Positions 37,353 through 49,405 of a stretch of 64,000 nt of DNA are shown piece by piece. Source of the DNA: Todiramphus chloris collaris (taxonomy: Eukaryota > Chordata > Aves > Coraciiformes > Alcedinidae); the NCBI GenBank assembly GCA_025345505.1, contig JANVCC010000012.1, positions 11,501,845-11,565,844 of the forward strand, in the 5' to 3' direction. The position numbers and the translations under genes are program-made. The notes below the pieces were generated by a model. The model searched no databases. It was given only the letters and a program-made list of their open reading frames with translations, and was not told the DNA's origin. Position 1 is the stretch's first letter. The number at the start of each line of letters is the position of its first letter.

Positions 37353-37541
37353 ATGGCTGCGCCTGGGACTACAGATGATGACTCTAGTAAACAGATTTGA
37401 GGAAGAAATAGATATTTGGAAGAAATTTTGGAAGATCTTGAAAATCTCTGTGTTAGCAAAACCAATGTAGTTATTAACAGTCCAGCTGTGCTGGATGAGT
37501 TATTTATCCAAGAACAGAAAATATGTTTAAAGGAAATGTAG
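37353..37541 (+). pseudogene. Candidate broken gene copy, family unknown
   Basis: From an ATG at 37353, the frame reads 62 codons with a protein-like composition before a TAG at 37539-37541. It is interrupted once by a TGA at 37398-37400. The residues start MAAPGTTDDDSSKQI and, after the stop, include LEEILEDLENLCVSK and VVINSPAVLDELFIQEQK. This acidic, helix-like sequence with a MAAP start looks like a genuine N-terminus rather than chance AT-rich reading. After the TAG a shifted frame stays open for about 27 more codons. I do not recognise the protein. It could be a processed pseudogene, a decayed exon or coincidence. No poly-A tail or target duplication was found. Confidence 0.35.
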
Positions 37542-40500
37542 GACTGAAATGACAACTGATAGATGCTTGAGAGGTTGGGATTTTCTGATGAAAATAATTT
37601 CACTAAGGAATTTGTAAAGTCATTGTGATCCAAATGATATTTATAATGTAGAAATAATGTCAATATAAACTGAGGCAAAGCAAACCTGTCAAATCAAAAG
37701 GCACCAGTAGCATTGAGGTTACATGTTTTATGGGACTTCTAATCACATATAGTTTTACATGGTTATGTGAATTTGTTGGGAAGAATGATAAAGTGCCTTG
37801 TTTGAAAAATGATTCATTACATTTTTTCTCAGTGATGACACTTTTATTGACTATTGATCAACTTGCTCTGCCAGATGGAAGATGGAATTATAAATGTGCT
37901 GACACATTATAAGTTTATGTTTGTTTAAAATGCAGTAATGAAGAACTTCAGTTTTGCTTTCATTCCTGCCCATATAAACATGGAATTTTCTGCACTAAGT
38001 TTGATATAAATATTCAGATATGCACCTGGTGAAAGCAACAAAGATACATTTATTTCTGTCTAGTTTCTGGCCAACCTGGTGGTCAACATCACTATCATCA
38101 CATAGGTTCCTTTCTGTTCCTGAAGAGAAGTTAAAGCAAGGTTATCTAAAAAGTTCTGTTACTTCTTCAACAGAAAAAAAAGTGAGGTTTTGGCAGAAAA
38201 AAGAGCATTTATTCCTTGAGAATAGTTATGGGGACTTACATGCTGAACAGACCTCACATGTGCGACAGGAAGATCCCACAAACACCTTCTCAAACTCCAA
38301 GCACCCGAATCTCAATTACAAGTTGAAAAAATCTTGCATTAGTAATAGTACCACCCAGAGTCCATTGACCATTTGACTTTTAAAGTTCAACTCTAAAAGA
38401 ATGACTCTGTAAAATCTGGGGATTTTGTGATAATTTTCCGTAATAAGAAACCTCATCTGTTCAATTCCTAAATAAAACAATAATTTTTTTCTTCTGTCAA
38501 CCAGCCTTACACACATAGCTTGAGAAGATGAAAGTCAAGACACATCCTTTCATATTCACAGTTTACTAACAACACAGTTATCTGTGCCTTAGCAATTCTG
38601 TTTTGTGGTGTGTAAGATGCATTAAAAACCATATCACTCCTCTGTAACATAATGGAGTCCGCAGTGCTACTGAGAAGTAGTAAAGGTAATAAAAGTATAT
38701 TTCAGCCAGTAAAGCAAACAGATACTACTACTGAATACACACTAGGAACAGATGGCTATAATAAACCATATAATTTGCACAGACACTTCCAGAACAACAA
38801 CAAAAAAACCCAACTCCGTTTTGGTCCTGATTTCCTTATTATATCCAAATAGCATTCAGTTACACAAAGGTGGCTGTGGCTTTCCCACAGAGAGTCAAGA
38901 TAAGAGTGAAGGAACCTTTTTCATTAAAATGTAAATTTGTAAAGGAAAACAAAATATTAAATGAAAGGATACATATAATGAAAAGCAACTGCATAGTTCA
39001 AAAATTTCTTAAGTTTAAAAGAAAAAAAGTCCCCAAGCTAAAATATTTTAAATGAGAAGATGAAGAATTTTTGTCGGATGTGCTACCCTGGGATACTGTG
39101 GGATTTAATTTTGCTTCATTGTATACCCTTTTTTCCCCACGCACTTACACTCCCAGTTAATCGTATCTCTCCTGCAGACCAGGAACTCTCCTGGGATACA
39201 CTGTGCATCATGGAAGAGGCATCTGGCTGGAAACCCAGGCATGCAGGGGAGAATGGAAATTGGAAAAGTTTGAATCAAAGTTGCAGTGAGGCATTGCAGC
39301 TGCGTTTTCAAATTGTAGTATTTGAACTTTGAATACATTTTTTCCTAAGATGGATAGGCTACACATTCAGTCTTAGTTTTGTGAGGCAAGCAAGTCTATA
39401 GAGAGATAATAATGAATAGTCTACTTCCTTTTATTTGTTGGAGGGTGAGAAGGACAGAAGAAAATAACTTCTAATGAGCTCCAGCTAAGACAGCAGATGC
39501 ATCCTCTGGAGAGTTAAGATCATTGCCCCATTTCTGCCCCAATGCTCACCTGACTTGCCTGTCCTTGCATCCCCAGCATTACTCCTTCATCCTGTTATTC
39601 TAAGGAACAGCATGAATATGTGACCATAAGGATTTGGGTTGAGGTAGGAGAAATTAATTTCGTCCCCTGTCTTGATATTTCTACCAGTTGACTGAATTGT
39701 TCACATTTGGGGAATTAATTTTTTGAGTCCTGTGTTTCCAGACAGCAGTGACAGATCTCTTCCTTGCAATGTTCCATCCAAGTTGTTGTGAAGAAGCAAG
39801 AAAGTTATGTATAAAAGGAAGTTTCAAACTTTTAAATTGGTTTTAAGAGCACTTAGTGTTTGTAGATGTTAAATCTTTTTAATTATTCAGTAGTCCTGAG
39901 GGCTCCTGGAAATTAAAGGATGATTGGAAGAAATAATAACGTGATGAGGAAATTGGGGATACAGAGTGTTAAACTATCCTTCAAAGTGTCAGTAATTAAA
40001 ATTAATTAAGGTTCATGACTAGCATGGGGAGACTGTAGAAGAAGGGTGATGCTATAGGGAAATAATATGAGGAGTTATTTGATTTTTTTTTCTTCACTGG
40101 CCATTTGACTACTGTCAGAGAAACTTTGAAAAGGTTTTGATGAGTTTTGTTGTTCTTTTTTTTTTTTTTTAAATAAAACCCAATTACTCAATAAAAGCTA
40201 AGAATAATTTGTAATTCTAAAAAAAAGATAAAGAAATACCTTATATTACTTTCTAACGTTTTTAATACACAGAAGACTCCTCCCCTCCATGTTCACATTT
40301 TATGAAGGGAACAATAAGTAGTTCTATCAGCATCTGATTTTACAAATATCCATGCTTACTTGCCTTTTGGAAGCAAATATTACCTGTGTATTACATGGTC
40401 AGTTTAGCAGGCACTTAATGAAAACTAGATCTCTGATCTTTTCCTCCAATAACGTGTTTATAGAGAAACTTTCAGAGTCTTATCATGAGGCCAAAGAGTA

Positions 40501-41139
40501 TCTTAGTTAAGTGTGCAAATAGGATTTTATTGTCTTGTTCAAGAAGACATGAGTCTTGCATGGTAAATTGACCTTACACGTCTTTTCCTCAAAAACTAAT
40601 TCTACATTAGTTCATCCTCTGACAAGTTATATTTTATATATCTATATATATCTATCTCTGGAAGAGCTTAATATCCACTTAGTCTTCTGTTCCATTTTGT
40701 GCCATACGAATAATTATATGACAAGAAATATGTTAAAAACATATTTTTATGTGTGTATAAAACCAAAAGTATACTTGAAACCGAATTTTTAAAAACAATG
40801 TTGCTTTTTTAAACCTATGACTTTTATCCTCTTTTTGGTGACAAGTTACACAGCTTGTGCTTTATATCTAGACACACAAAGTAATTTATTGCTGGGAGCT
40901 CAGCTGCCATTTTAATTGTCTGTACTCAGAACTCAGAGCATCAAAGATGCTCCATTGCTTCCACAGCCTGATAGGACCTACTTTTCTTACATTTAGGTTT
41001 TCTTGCTCCTAATTGTGCCCATATGCACCTCTGGTTTGAAGTCTTTTTCTCTTGTGTAGGACAGAACAGGCACTATTCTACCCACCTTGCCTGTTGGCTT
41101 AATGCATTTGCAGCACATGCCTTGTCAGTTATCCATGAA
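37542..41139. other. AT-rich sequence, no gene recognised
   Basis: Several overlapping plus-strand frames of 60-118 codons lie between 38020 and 39332, but their composition follows the A-rich base content and none resembles a known protein. A T-run near 40157-40171 and TATC/TATA-type repeats at 40635-40660 are the only simple repeats. Confidence 0.5.
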
Positions 41140-41192
41140 ATGATGACCCAGGAAACTACAGACTGGTTAGTTTCACCTCTGTCCCTGGAAAG

Positions 41193-41573
41193 ATGATGGA
41201 ACAAATAATTCTGGTTGTCATCCCAAAACACATGGAAGAAAAGAAAGTTACTGGGAGAGGTCAGCATGGATTTACCAAAGGGAAATCATGCTTGACCAAT
41301 CTGGTAGCCTTCTATGGTGTCAGAACTGGATGGTTAGATGAGGGAAGGGCAGTGAATGTCATCTACCTTGACTTCAGCAAGACTTTTGACACTGTCTCCC
41401 ATAACATCCTGCTTAGGAAGCTCAGGAAATGTGAATTAGATGAATGGACACTGAGGTGGATTGAGTGCTGGTTGAGTGACAGAGCTCAGAGGAAAATGAT
41501 GAATGGTGCAGGGTTGAGTTGGAGGAGTCAGTACTGGGTTTGGTCTTGTTCAACATATTCATCAATGACCTAG
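41193..41573 (+). pseudogene. CR1 ORF2 reverse transcriptase, N-terminal part
   Basis: Encodes the fingers and palm start of a CR1 reverse transcriptase: FTKGKSCLTNLVAFY, then the motif A region YLDFSKTFDTVSHN with its catalytic Asp, then RWIECWLSDRAQRK. After about codon 110 the frame shifts at the small deletion that removes GVPQGS, and the remaining residues are out of frame. The true domain starts upstream of the methionine given. Confidence 0.85.
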
Positions 41574-42049
41574 ACGAGGGGACAGAGTGTATCTTCAGCA
41601 GGTTTACTGATGATATGAAACTAGGGGGAGTGACTGACACATCAGAAAGCTGTGCTGTCATCCAGCATGACCTGGACAACCTGGAGAGTTGGGTGGAGAG
41701 GAACCTAATGAGGTTCAACAAGCAAATACATGAGGAAAGATTGAGAGATCTGGGTCTGTTTAGCCTGGAGAAGAGAAAACTGAGGGGGGATTTTATCAAT
41801 GTCTATAAATATCTAAAGGGTGGGTGCAAGGAGGATGGAGTCAGACTCTTTTCACTAATGCTCGGTGACAGGACAAGAGGTAATGGGCATAAGCTGGAAC
41901 ACAGGAAGTGTCTTCTCAACGTGAGGAAAAACTTCTTTACTATGAGGGTGACGCAGCACTGGAACAGGCTGCCCAAGGAGGTTGTGGAGTCTCCTTCTCT
42001 TGAGACTTTCAAAACCCACTTGAATGCATTCCTGTGTAATGTGCTCTAG
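41519..42049 (+). pseudogene. CR1 ORF2 RT palm to C-terminus, deleted
   Basis: This frame resumes the RT after the frameshift, with [12 protein letters not shown] and the catalytic box FTDDMKLGG (the Y/FxDD motif, both Asp present). It then passes straight from RFNKQ to [21 protein letters not shown], which is an in-frame internal deletion of the thumb and connection region. The natural C-terminus [18 protein letters not shown] and a stop follow. Frame preservation across the deletion is accidental. Confidence 0.88.
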
Positions 42050-43106
42050 GCAATCCTGCTTTAGCAGAGGGGTTGGACTACATGCTCTCTAGAGGTACCT
42101 TCCAATTCTGATGATTCTGTGATTCTGTGAAATATGGGGAAGAAATGAGTATTTTCCATTCTGCTCCCTGCTCCTGCCTTTCCCAAGGCATCAAGCAGTA
42201 GCCACAGAGGGCATGGATGTTTTCCCTGCTAGGTGTTTGTGCTTACCTTGCCCATCTCTCCAGCACCAATTCAGCAGTGGCAGGGCAGCTCTTCCTGATT
42301 GCTGGACTGGTAGATCAGTTGAATCTGTTCATCATCAAGTCAGGCCTTGGGTATGAAAAAGAACATGACTACCTGGCCCTGTCATGGAAATTGGAATGGA
42401 TACCTACCTGCTCCATAGAAAATTTTGGAGTGATTGATTTCTGGTGTTAGGAGGACACAACTCTCCTTCCTCAGAAAGAGCCATGATGACAGGAATAGAG
42501 GGTGACTTGTCCTCTTTGTCTAGAGGAATCAATATTTAATTACTAAGTAAAAAGTGGAAGAGTTTTTTACAGAAAGGAATAAGAATTCTCCTTTTGGAAG
42601 TCCTCTAAAGTAATGGTGAGTAGGATACTTTTTTGGCATCTGCTCAGATGAAGGCACAACATGGATGCAGGTCTCCTGTGAAGTGGCATAACCAGTGTCA
42701 ACTATGGGACTGGACAATACAGTAATTTTTCCTCTGACAGTGTCTTGAGACACAGGAATAAGCTGTTCTTGCTCTCGTAACCACTGGTTAAAACATTCAA
42801 ACAGATCCTGGCAAAAAGCCCACTGATGAGCTGAGAAGTCTTACTGTGGCTTGTGGTTCTCCTTCCAGTGGGAAGATTAAGCAGCTCCCCTGAAGGCAGG
42901 TCTTGATCATTTCTAGGCTTCCTGGTATGAAACCACAAACGAAGTCCCATGCAGGCATAAAGTGTCCTAACTGTCCACACTGTCTAATTCTGGTGTGTTA
43001 CCCGGGTTCCAGGCTGGAGAATCCAGTTAGCCTACATGCACAGGGAAGCTTTCCTCTGTGGTCCAGCCTAAGGGATCATGCTAGCTATCATTACCTGGAG
43101 CTACTG

Positions 43107-43153
43107 TGGGGTGGGGGGGAGGGTGTGTGTGGGGGGTGGGTGGGGGTGGGTGG
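43107..43153 (+). repeat. G-rich tract with G-quadruplex potential
   Basis: Runs of three to seven G separated by one to seven other bases (gtggggtggggggg, gggtgtgtgt, ggggggtgggtgggggtggg) give more than four G-triplets within 47 bp. Confidence 0.85.
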
Positions 43154-44639
43154 CTCATGTTATGCTGGCCTTGAAATCTGGAGCTAGGAAACATTAGACC
43201 CTCTACTCTGAGGCAATCGAACCACAGTTGTCTCAGGGTTCTTTTAGGCTTAATAATTGCTTTAAACCCAGAATGCATGAGATTTGAAATACATGATTAT
43301 CAACAAACTGGTATTTTCTGACAAAACAAAATAAAAATCAGGCTAGCTCTGTTCGTACTTCTAAAGAAACCATTAACTGTCACAGATAATGTAGTACTCA
43401 GAGAATTCTCTGCACATTACTCAGGTATGTTGCATAATAAACAAAAGAAATAGGTGCCTGAGTGCAAGGTTAATCTCTTTCACACGTTTCTTCTACTTGG
43501 TATCTTAAGGCTCTTATGATCACAGGCAGAAAAGTCACCTTTGATTATAATATATATCAGGCATCCCAAATCTATTTTTCTTGTGTGTTTGTAGTTAGTG
43601 GAGCCTTTTTTTTTCCTGGGAACTAAAAGGCATCTGGTAAGTTTAAGATGAAATAAATCCATATGTATGTATGGTCACATACATGTATGCAGAGCTGGAA
43701 GCTAATGTGAGTCTGAGTGAGGAAGAATCGAAGAAATATAATGTCACAGATTCTCTGTCAATGTAAATAGTCAGTGGCATCGAGCTTACTGCAAAGGAGA
43801 ACAAAGATCAGACTGTTTCTTCTTCTGTGAGCAGACAAAATACATAACTCTTTCCTTTTCTCTCGTTGAAAAGTGTTTAAAATATCCTTATCTAAATCTA
43901 CAGTAGAATTAGTCAAAATGTAGGAAGTAGACAGAAGATGTGTAAGAAAGCAACATTGTATGTATATGTTTACATCTTTCTGGACTCACTATGACCCTTT
44001 GGAGAGGACCTAACTCATCTGTTACACATCTATGCTTTAGAGATAAGAACAACTTCCAACAAACCTTCAGACCATTGCAACTCTAGTTATAAATAACTTT
44101 TGTTCAAAAGAAATGCTACTTTTTTTTTTTCCTACAAAAATGGCAAAGTTTTTGAATACTGACTAAATATTATAGCTAATTTTTGTGTTGCTTCTTCATG
44201 GTCTTCTTTTTCCAGTGTATAGGCATTGAATAACACTCCTTGAAAAATTGATTTAAAAAGAGGTACGTGCAATTATTTAGAATATGTGCATGTGGAAATA
44301 GTCCTTGATAACTAAAGCAACACCATTTTTAGAGAAGGGCATTTATATGCTGTACATTGGTGAGCTTAGAACATGCTGCAAAACCTCTGTGAAATATTTA
44401 GTTATTTATTACAAATAAATTGTTATTCATCCTTTAGTACTAATCACACATTTATCTTAAAGACAGCACACAGCTGGAATCACAAAGTCCTGTATTATAG
44501 GTGAATACACTAAGCAATTACCAAAGATCATAAACCTTAATGTTCTGCCTCTGCATCATGTTCCCTTCTGAGGTGTTTTTTAAGTTAAAGAATCAAGTAT
44601 AAAAATGAATGATCTAAACAGCAAGCAAGCAAGCAGCAG

Positions 44640-44800
44640 GGGCATCCCAGCTCCCCAGCTCAGCACGTTCCTCCGCGGCAGGACCACCTTCCTTCTGGGG
44701 CGGGGGCCAGCGGCACGCAGCGTCCCCGGCGGCCTCCGGAGGGCGATGCTGTCCGCCGGAGACACAAGTTTCGGTTTCAGGTGGACTGGATCGCTGCCCA
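44640..44800. promoter_or_regulatory. CpG-dense islet 1
   Basis: About 16 CpG dinucleotides fall between roughly 44665 and 44812, in otherwise AT-rich, CpG-poor sequence. It is GC-rich and contains ggggcggggg, a GC-box-like string. A 73-codon plus-strand frame (44605-44826) spans it but resembles nothing I know. It could be a small promoter, a 5' exon of a non-coding transcript, or a GC-rich enhancer. No splice or TATA arrangement is convincing. Confidence 0.45.
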
Positions 44801-46120
44801 GCCGCTTAAAGAAAATATTTTCTTGATTACTTACCTTAGCTAATTAAACATTTACCGTCGAGACGGCGTTTGGAATGAGAAAATGGAAAGCTCTGTTATC
44901 AACTGAGCGCTCTGACTGTAAATTATGATTCTAGGTAGCATATGACAGTTGTATAATTACGGTATGTTTATGTAGGAAGCAAGAAACGCATTTATTATTA
45001 ATATAGTTCCAGGATCCCGTTTACATGAAAAAATATAAATAAACTTTATAAAACTGTTTACCATTCTTAGCTCTGTCAATTTACATGCATATAGCCTAAA
45101 TATATTGTAGATTTATTAATTCTTAAATATATATACATAAGATACTTTGTAGTTTTTGCTTTATTTTCTTTATATTTAGTGTCTGCTTGTCCCCTGCTCT
45201 GTAAACATTGCACTTAGCAAGGGAAGCTGGAAGAACCCAGAAGTCCCATGCAGTGGTACTACCTAGTTGAGCAGGGATTTTTAAATAATGAAAACATGTT
45301 CTTCTTGCAAGGTGTTGCAGGCTCTTGGGTATAAGGGGAATAGCTTCCTATGCACAACAAGCACATAACAGAAGGTTTTGTTTAATGCACAGACTTACCC
45401 AGTTATGAGAACTATGGTGTAGGCCACAGTTTTGTCTTGTGCAAACCCAGCCTTTCTGAAGTGATTTCTCAAGTTGTCCCTACAAATGTGTGTACAGACA
45501 CAGCTGTGCTCAGCCTGGCCCCTCAGAAGCACAGTGTCATTGACTCCAGTTGTATTAGGTGTGTTTCAGAGGGAATGAGGACACAGGTGCCTTTGAAATT
45601 GTGCGTCTTGGATACCAGAGGTTAACAAAAGAGAGATTCAGGTTGTGGAGGCTCCTAAGTGTCCTGTCTCAGAGTGCTGCTTTTGTTAAAAAGGTTTGTT
45701 AAAGACTGTAAAGTATGCACTAAATGTATACTACACTGTCATCTACCTATTTCCCTACCTACAAACTGACATATTCATTTTAACTTTAATCCTGTTTAAA
45801 GATGAATCCTGTTTCATGTGAAAGCTGGTTCATAACAAGTGCCATCCCTTCCTCAAGTCCCCAGACTTGACCCAGCATGGGTAATCTAAGCCATACATAG
45901 CACTCCTGATGAAAAACAGCCGTTTGCCTGGAAAAGTGAGCAGTCTTGTGAGAGATACTGAACTGTGCTAGAGAAAGTCTGCCTACACTCTCCTGCATTA
46001 GAACAGAGGGAATAAATCATGTTCTCTGAGATCAAAAAACCAGACCTTTCCCTGCCTCCCTTTGATGTAATCAGAAAGCAGCAACTGGGAAAAAAATGAA
46101 TCCCGCTGGAAATTAGTTGT

Positions 46121-46125
46121 GTTTT

Positions 46126-46156
<31 letters not shown>

Positions 46157-46157
46157 A
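46121..46157 (-). repeat. A-tract on minus strand (T-run on plus)
   Basis: Two T-runs of 17-19 are separated by one C. On the minus strand this follows the CpG islet directly, in the position of a poly-A tail. Confidence 0.85.
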
Positions 46158-46199
46158 ATGGGACAGGATTGGTGCCTTTGGTTCTGCCCAGGGTGGAGG

Positions 46200-46340
46200 G
46201 TCCCAGGCGCGTCCCCGGCGGGCGGCAGCGCTGTTCCCGCGGCGGCCGGCGGGTGTCAGCATCGCCGCTCGGGAGCCCCGCCGGCGGAGGGTCGTTTGGG
46301 CGGCAGCCCCTCGCCGGGAACCGGGGCAGGGGGTTGGGAA
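46200..46340. promoter_or_regulatory. CpG-dense islet 2, possible retrocopy
   Basis: About 22 CpGs in about 125 bp (46204-46330), far above the background. On the minus strand the GC-rich block runs to ...cctgtcccatt and then into a 37-base A/G tract. This is the arrangement expected of a retrotransposed transcript end, but no known coding sequence is visible. The minus-strand frame of 171 codons (45886-46401) derives partly from the poly-A (a lysine run) and is not convincing. It could equally be an unmethylated promoter islet beside an unrelated T-run. Confidence 0.45.
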
Positions 46341-49098
46341 GGCTAAGGAAGAGAAAAGAAGGATTAATGCCTTCCGAGCAGCTTCTTTCCCCTGGTATCA
46401 CAGAGGCATTGTGTAGATAGAAGGATAAATATTTATGTTTTGTGGGTCAGTTACACCTGTGGTGGATAAAGGGCTCAATAAATCCTTATCTGTCCAATAA
46501 AGAAAACAGCGTTTCATGCTGGTGTGACATCACAAATATTTGCCAGGTCCGTCTGGATGTCATCAGTATGCAGTTGTCCCCTTCAGGCACTGGTTTGCAG
46601 TTAGTATTTAACTAGTGCCTTTGCTCTGTCTTATCAATGCTGATTTTCCATTGTGCATACAACGAACAGTAACTGGCAGCTGGAAACCTGCTTTGCATTC
46701 AACTAGACAGCTTCCCTGTCTTCTATATTACACTACTAATTTGCTATAGGGTTAATAAATGCAAACATAAAAAAAAAAGGAGGCAACATGTTTAAACAAA
46801 CAGTGGCTATTTTGGAAAGGCTGGGATGAATACATCTTCTTTCAGGACACAGATCTGGGCAAAATACTAAGTTGTTTTTTCTGCACATTAGATTATACCA
46901 ACATGCATTTTATAAATATAGGTCACCCACTGTTATTTGATGTTTACTTGGAAATGTGATGAATCTACATATGATCTCAGTTCAGAAGACACTATGACTC
47001 TAAAGGGCAGTATGACTGTAGTAAATAATATTACTTATTCCAGGAACTGTTTATTCTGAGTAACAGGAATACTTCTGAATTATTATCCTGACATGATACT
47101 CTGCGTCATCTGATCCTTCTTCTGTCATCTTCCCCCTTTAACCCTGTTGAGTTGTCCAACAATGATACACCTTTACCAGTAATAAGAAACATAAATCTAT
47201 ATTACCAATATACATATGCCTGTATTCCCTAGGAATGCCCTGTAGCTCTTGTCATATTTACAGTAACAATGTATTGCATAAGAAATGTAACTTTTTGTCC
47301 ATTTCTGCCTCATTGCTTCTTCCTTTTCTACTACAGGAAGTAGTCATTAGAACCAATGGATTTGCTTTCTAGTACAGCCATCCTTCTCTAAAATACTCGG
47401 GTGACTAGTGACTTCAGGTACCTCTGTGCTTCTAAACATTTTTATTACAATGTCTGGATAGCTTCTATTTCTGAGTTTAAAAAAGAAACCAGAAAGAGAG
47501 ATTTCCACGTCACACATTAATTAAAACTTCAAAATAGAATTGTTTTAATCTGATTTTTTCCTCTCTGTATGAGCTTCCCATTGTTGCCAGTTCCCCAAAA
47601 GATGTCATTACCCTGGAAGCTTCTTAAAGCTCTAGTCAGAGGACTAATTTGATTTTGTGAGAAGGCTAGCTTTTACCAAAACAAAATCAACAGCACTAGT
47701 AACAATAATTTAAAAGAAAGAAGAAAAGGGAATTTGTAGTCTCTGTGACTGAGCACAAAACCTCGTACACTAAATGAGAAAATAGAATGAAAAGGGAGAA
47801 AACAATTAAAAAAGCCTTTTATTGCTTTTCCACCTGCATAATTATAAGCAAAAAGAATACTTTATTTTTTCTATCTTGGCTCCGGCACATTCTTTTTGAA
47901 TGTTTCAGGTTGCCAAAATTAAATCCTGACTTCCTTGAAAGTTTTTCTATCACTTCTAAAGCTGAGGGTGCATCTTAAAGGCAATGTACAGCATCAGCCA
48001 GCCAAGAAAAAGAGAGAGATGCATGCTGGATCCAGTGTGGTGTGGATCTCTGGGATATCCCAACACTGAGCAAGAGGAATAAAAGGTAATTTTGAAACTG
48101 CCATTGAACTGTAACTCAACAGCACATTTGAGTGATGCCTCAAGTGCATCTTCATTTATATTCTTGGAGAAGGTGTGGTTTATAAGTCTACCACACACAG
48201 GCTGGTTCTACATGCTGGTTTACACAGCATAATATATATGAAAACAATGAGTATTGAAACAGATAGCTTGTAGAAATTTGGCATACACTTGATGACTTCA
48301 GTGGTTTAAGAATGGGATAAAATAACTAATTCTTCAGATGAATTAAGTTCAGCTCCTTATTTGTTAAGCATCTGTTCAGACCGCAGTAAAGAAGACCAAG
48401 AAGTTCCTGGATGCCTGTGTTCCTATAGCTTTATTTAAAAAAAAAAAAAAGTTATGATTCCTAACTGCTGATACTCAATGTATTCTGGAGCTCTGACGTT
48501 TATCATGTACAGTACAATTGAGGTGGGACTCTCTTCCTAGGCAGTACTTAGATATCTAACAGGTGCTGTATCTTCTGGCCCCTACATGTAAGTATAGGTA
48601 CAGTACTGACAGTCACCTCATTAACTTTGCTACATTTTGGCATCAGTTCAAAGGACACTAAGATGTAAGACCTTTTAAAAGCTAAGTAAATCAGAGTGCC
48701 AGTGGAACAGTAACTAAACACATACACAGGCAGTGCAGTATGAGTGACCTGCTTCTTTAGAGCACCTGCGGTGCCTGCTGAACTCAGCATGACTAATCTT
48801 AAGAAGTTACAAATTTTTAGGAAAAAGTAAAACTCCATTCTTCTAGGCTTCTAAGACATAGTCCAAGTTCAACAAACTCCTTGTAGATTTCACTGGGGGG
48901 TCAGAAGCTTTGGATAGAAAACACTGAGGTGATGCCCTTACTGCTGCTGCACAGACATCCTTATTAGCTATCCATTGCTGCCCTAAACTGATATTTCCCT
49001 GAAGTAGATTGGGTTCTCTTCATTACTGTAATTCCTTTTTTTTTTTTTAAACTTCTTTGTGATTTATTTTAGTTTGTTTATACAATAAAAGTGTGGGG

Positions 49099-49229
49099 TT
49101 TTCTTCTTCTTTTCTTTCTCTTTTCTTTCTCTTTTCTTTTCTTTTCTTTTCTTTTCTTTTCTTTTCTTTTCTTTTCTTTTCTTTTCTTTTCTTTTCTTTT
49201 CTTTTCTTTTCTTTTCTTTTTTTCTTTTC
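49099..49229 (+). repeat. (TTTTC)n microsatellite at gap edge
   Basis: About 130 bp of TTTTC/TTTCT units running directly into the N block. Confidence 0.95.
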
Positions 49230-49329
49230 NNNNNNNNNNNNNNNNNNNNNNNNNNNNNNNNNNNNNNNNNNNNNNNNNNNNNNNNNNNNNNNNNNNNNNN
49301 NNNNNNNNNNNNNNNNNNNNNNNNNNNNN
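49230..49329. other. Assembly gap, 100 N
   Basis: Exactly 100 N, the conventional placeholder for a gap of unknown size. The left flank is (TTTTC)n and the right flank a T-run of about 39, so the true sequence is a longer pyrimidine tract. Confidence 0.99.
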
Positions 49330-49368
<39 letters not shown>

Positions 49369-49405
49369 CTGCATTCTCCTCTTGTTTTTTTTTTTTTTTT
49401 TTTTT
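49330..49405 (+). repeat. Poly-T runs right of the gap
   Basis: A T-run of about 39 (49330-49368), a short ctgcattctcctcttg interruption, then 21 T (49385-49405). Confidence 0.9.

Larger units (their letters stand above)
41140..42129 (+). mobile_element. CR1 LINE with RT and C-terminal codons, internally deleted
   Basis: Plus-strand CR1, recognisable from gacccaggaaactacagac (RT start) to the 3' tail attctgatgattctgtgattctgtg at 42129. The 5' part, including the endonuclease, is absent, as usual for truncated copies. Compared with the long element at 60871, it has lost about 24 bp that encode the RT GVPQGS motif (near 41525). It has also lost about 350-365 bp between the codons for RFNK and for HEERLRDLG (junction near 41725-41735). 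The copy is therefore inactive in three ways. Confidence 0.92.

Noticed and set aside
37307-37678. 123-codon minus-strand frame
   Set aside because: It is the shadow of the more protein-like plus-strand frame at 37353; hydrophobic, with no recognisable motif.
38020-38376. 118-codon plus-strand frame, with neighbours up to 39332
   Set aside because: A-rich composition, no motif, and no support for splicing or a start. Most likely chance.
45886-46401. 171-codon minus-strand frame with a lysine run
   Set aside because: The lysines come from an A tract and the rest from GC-rich islet sequence and unrelated flank. No protein similarity is recognised.
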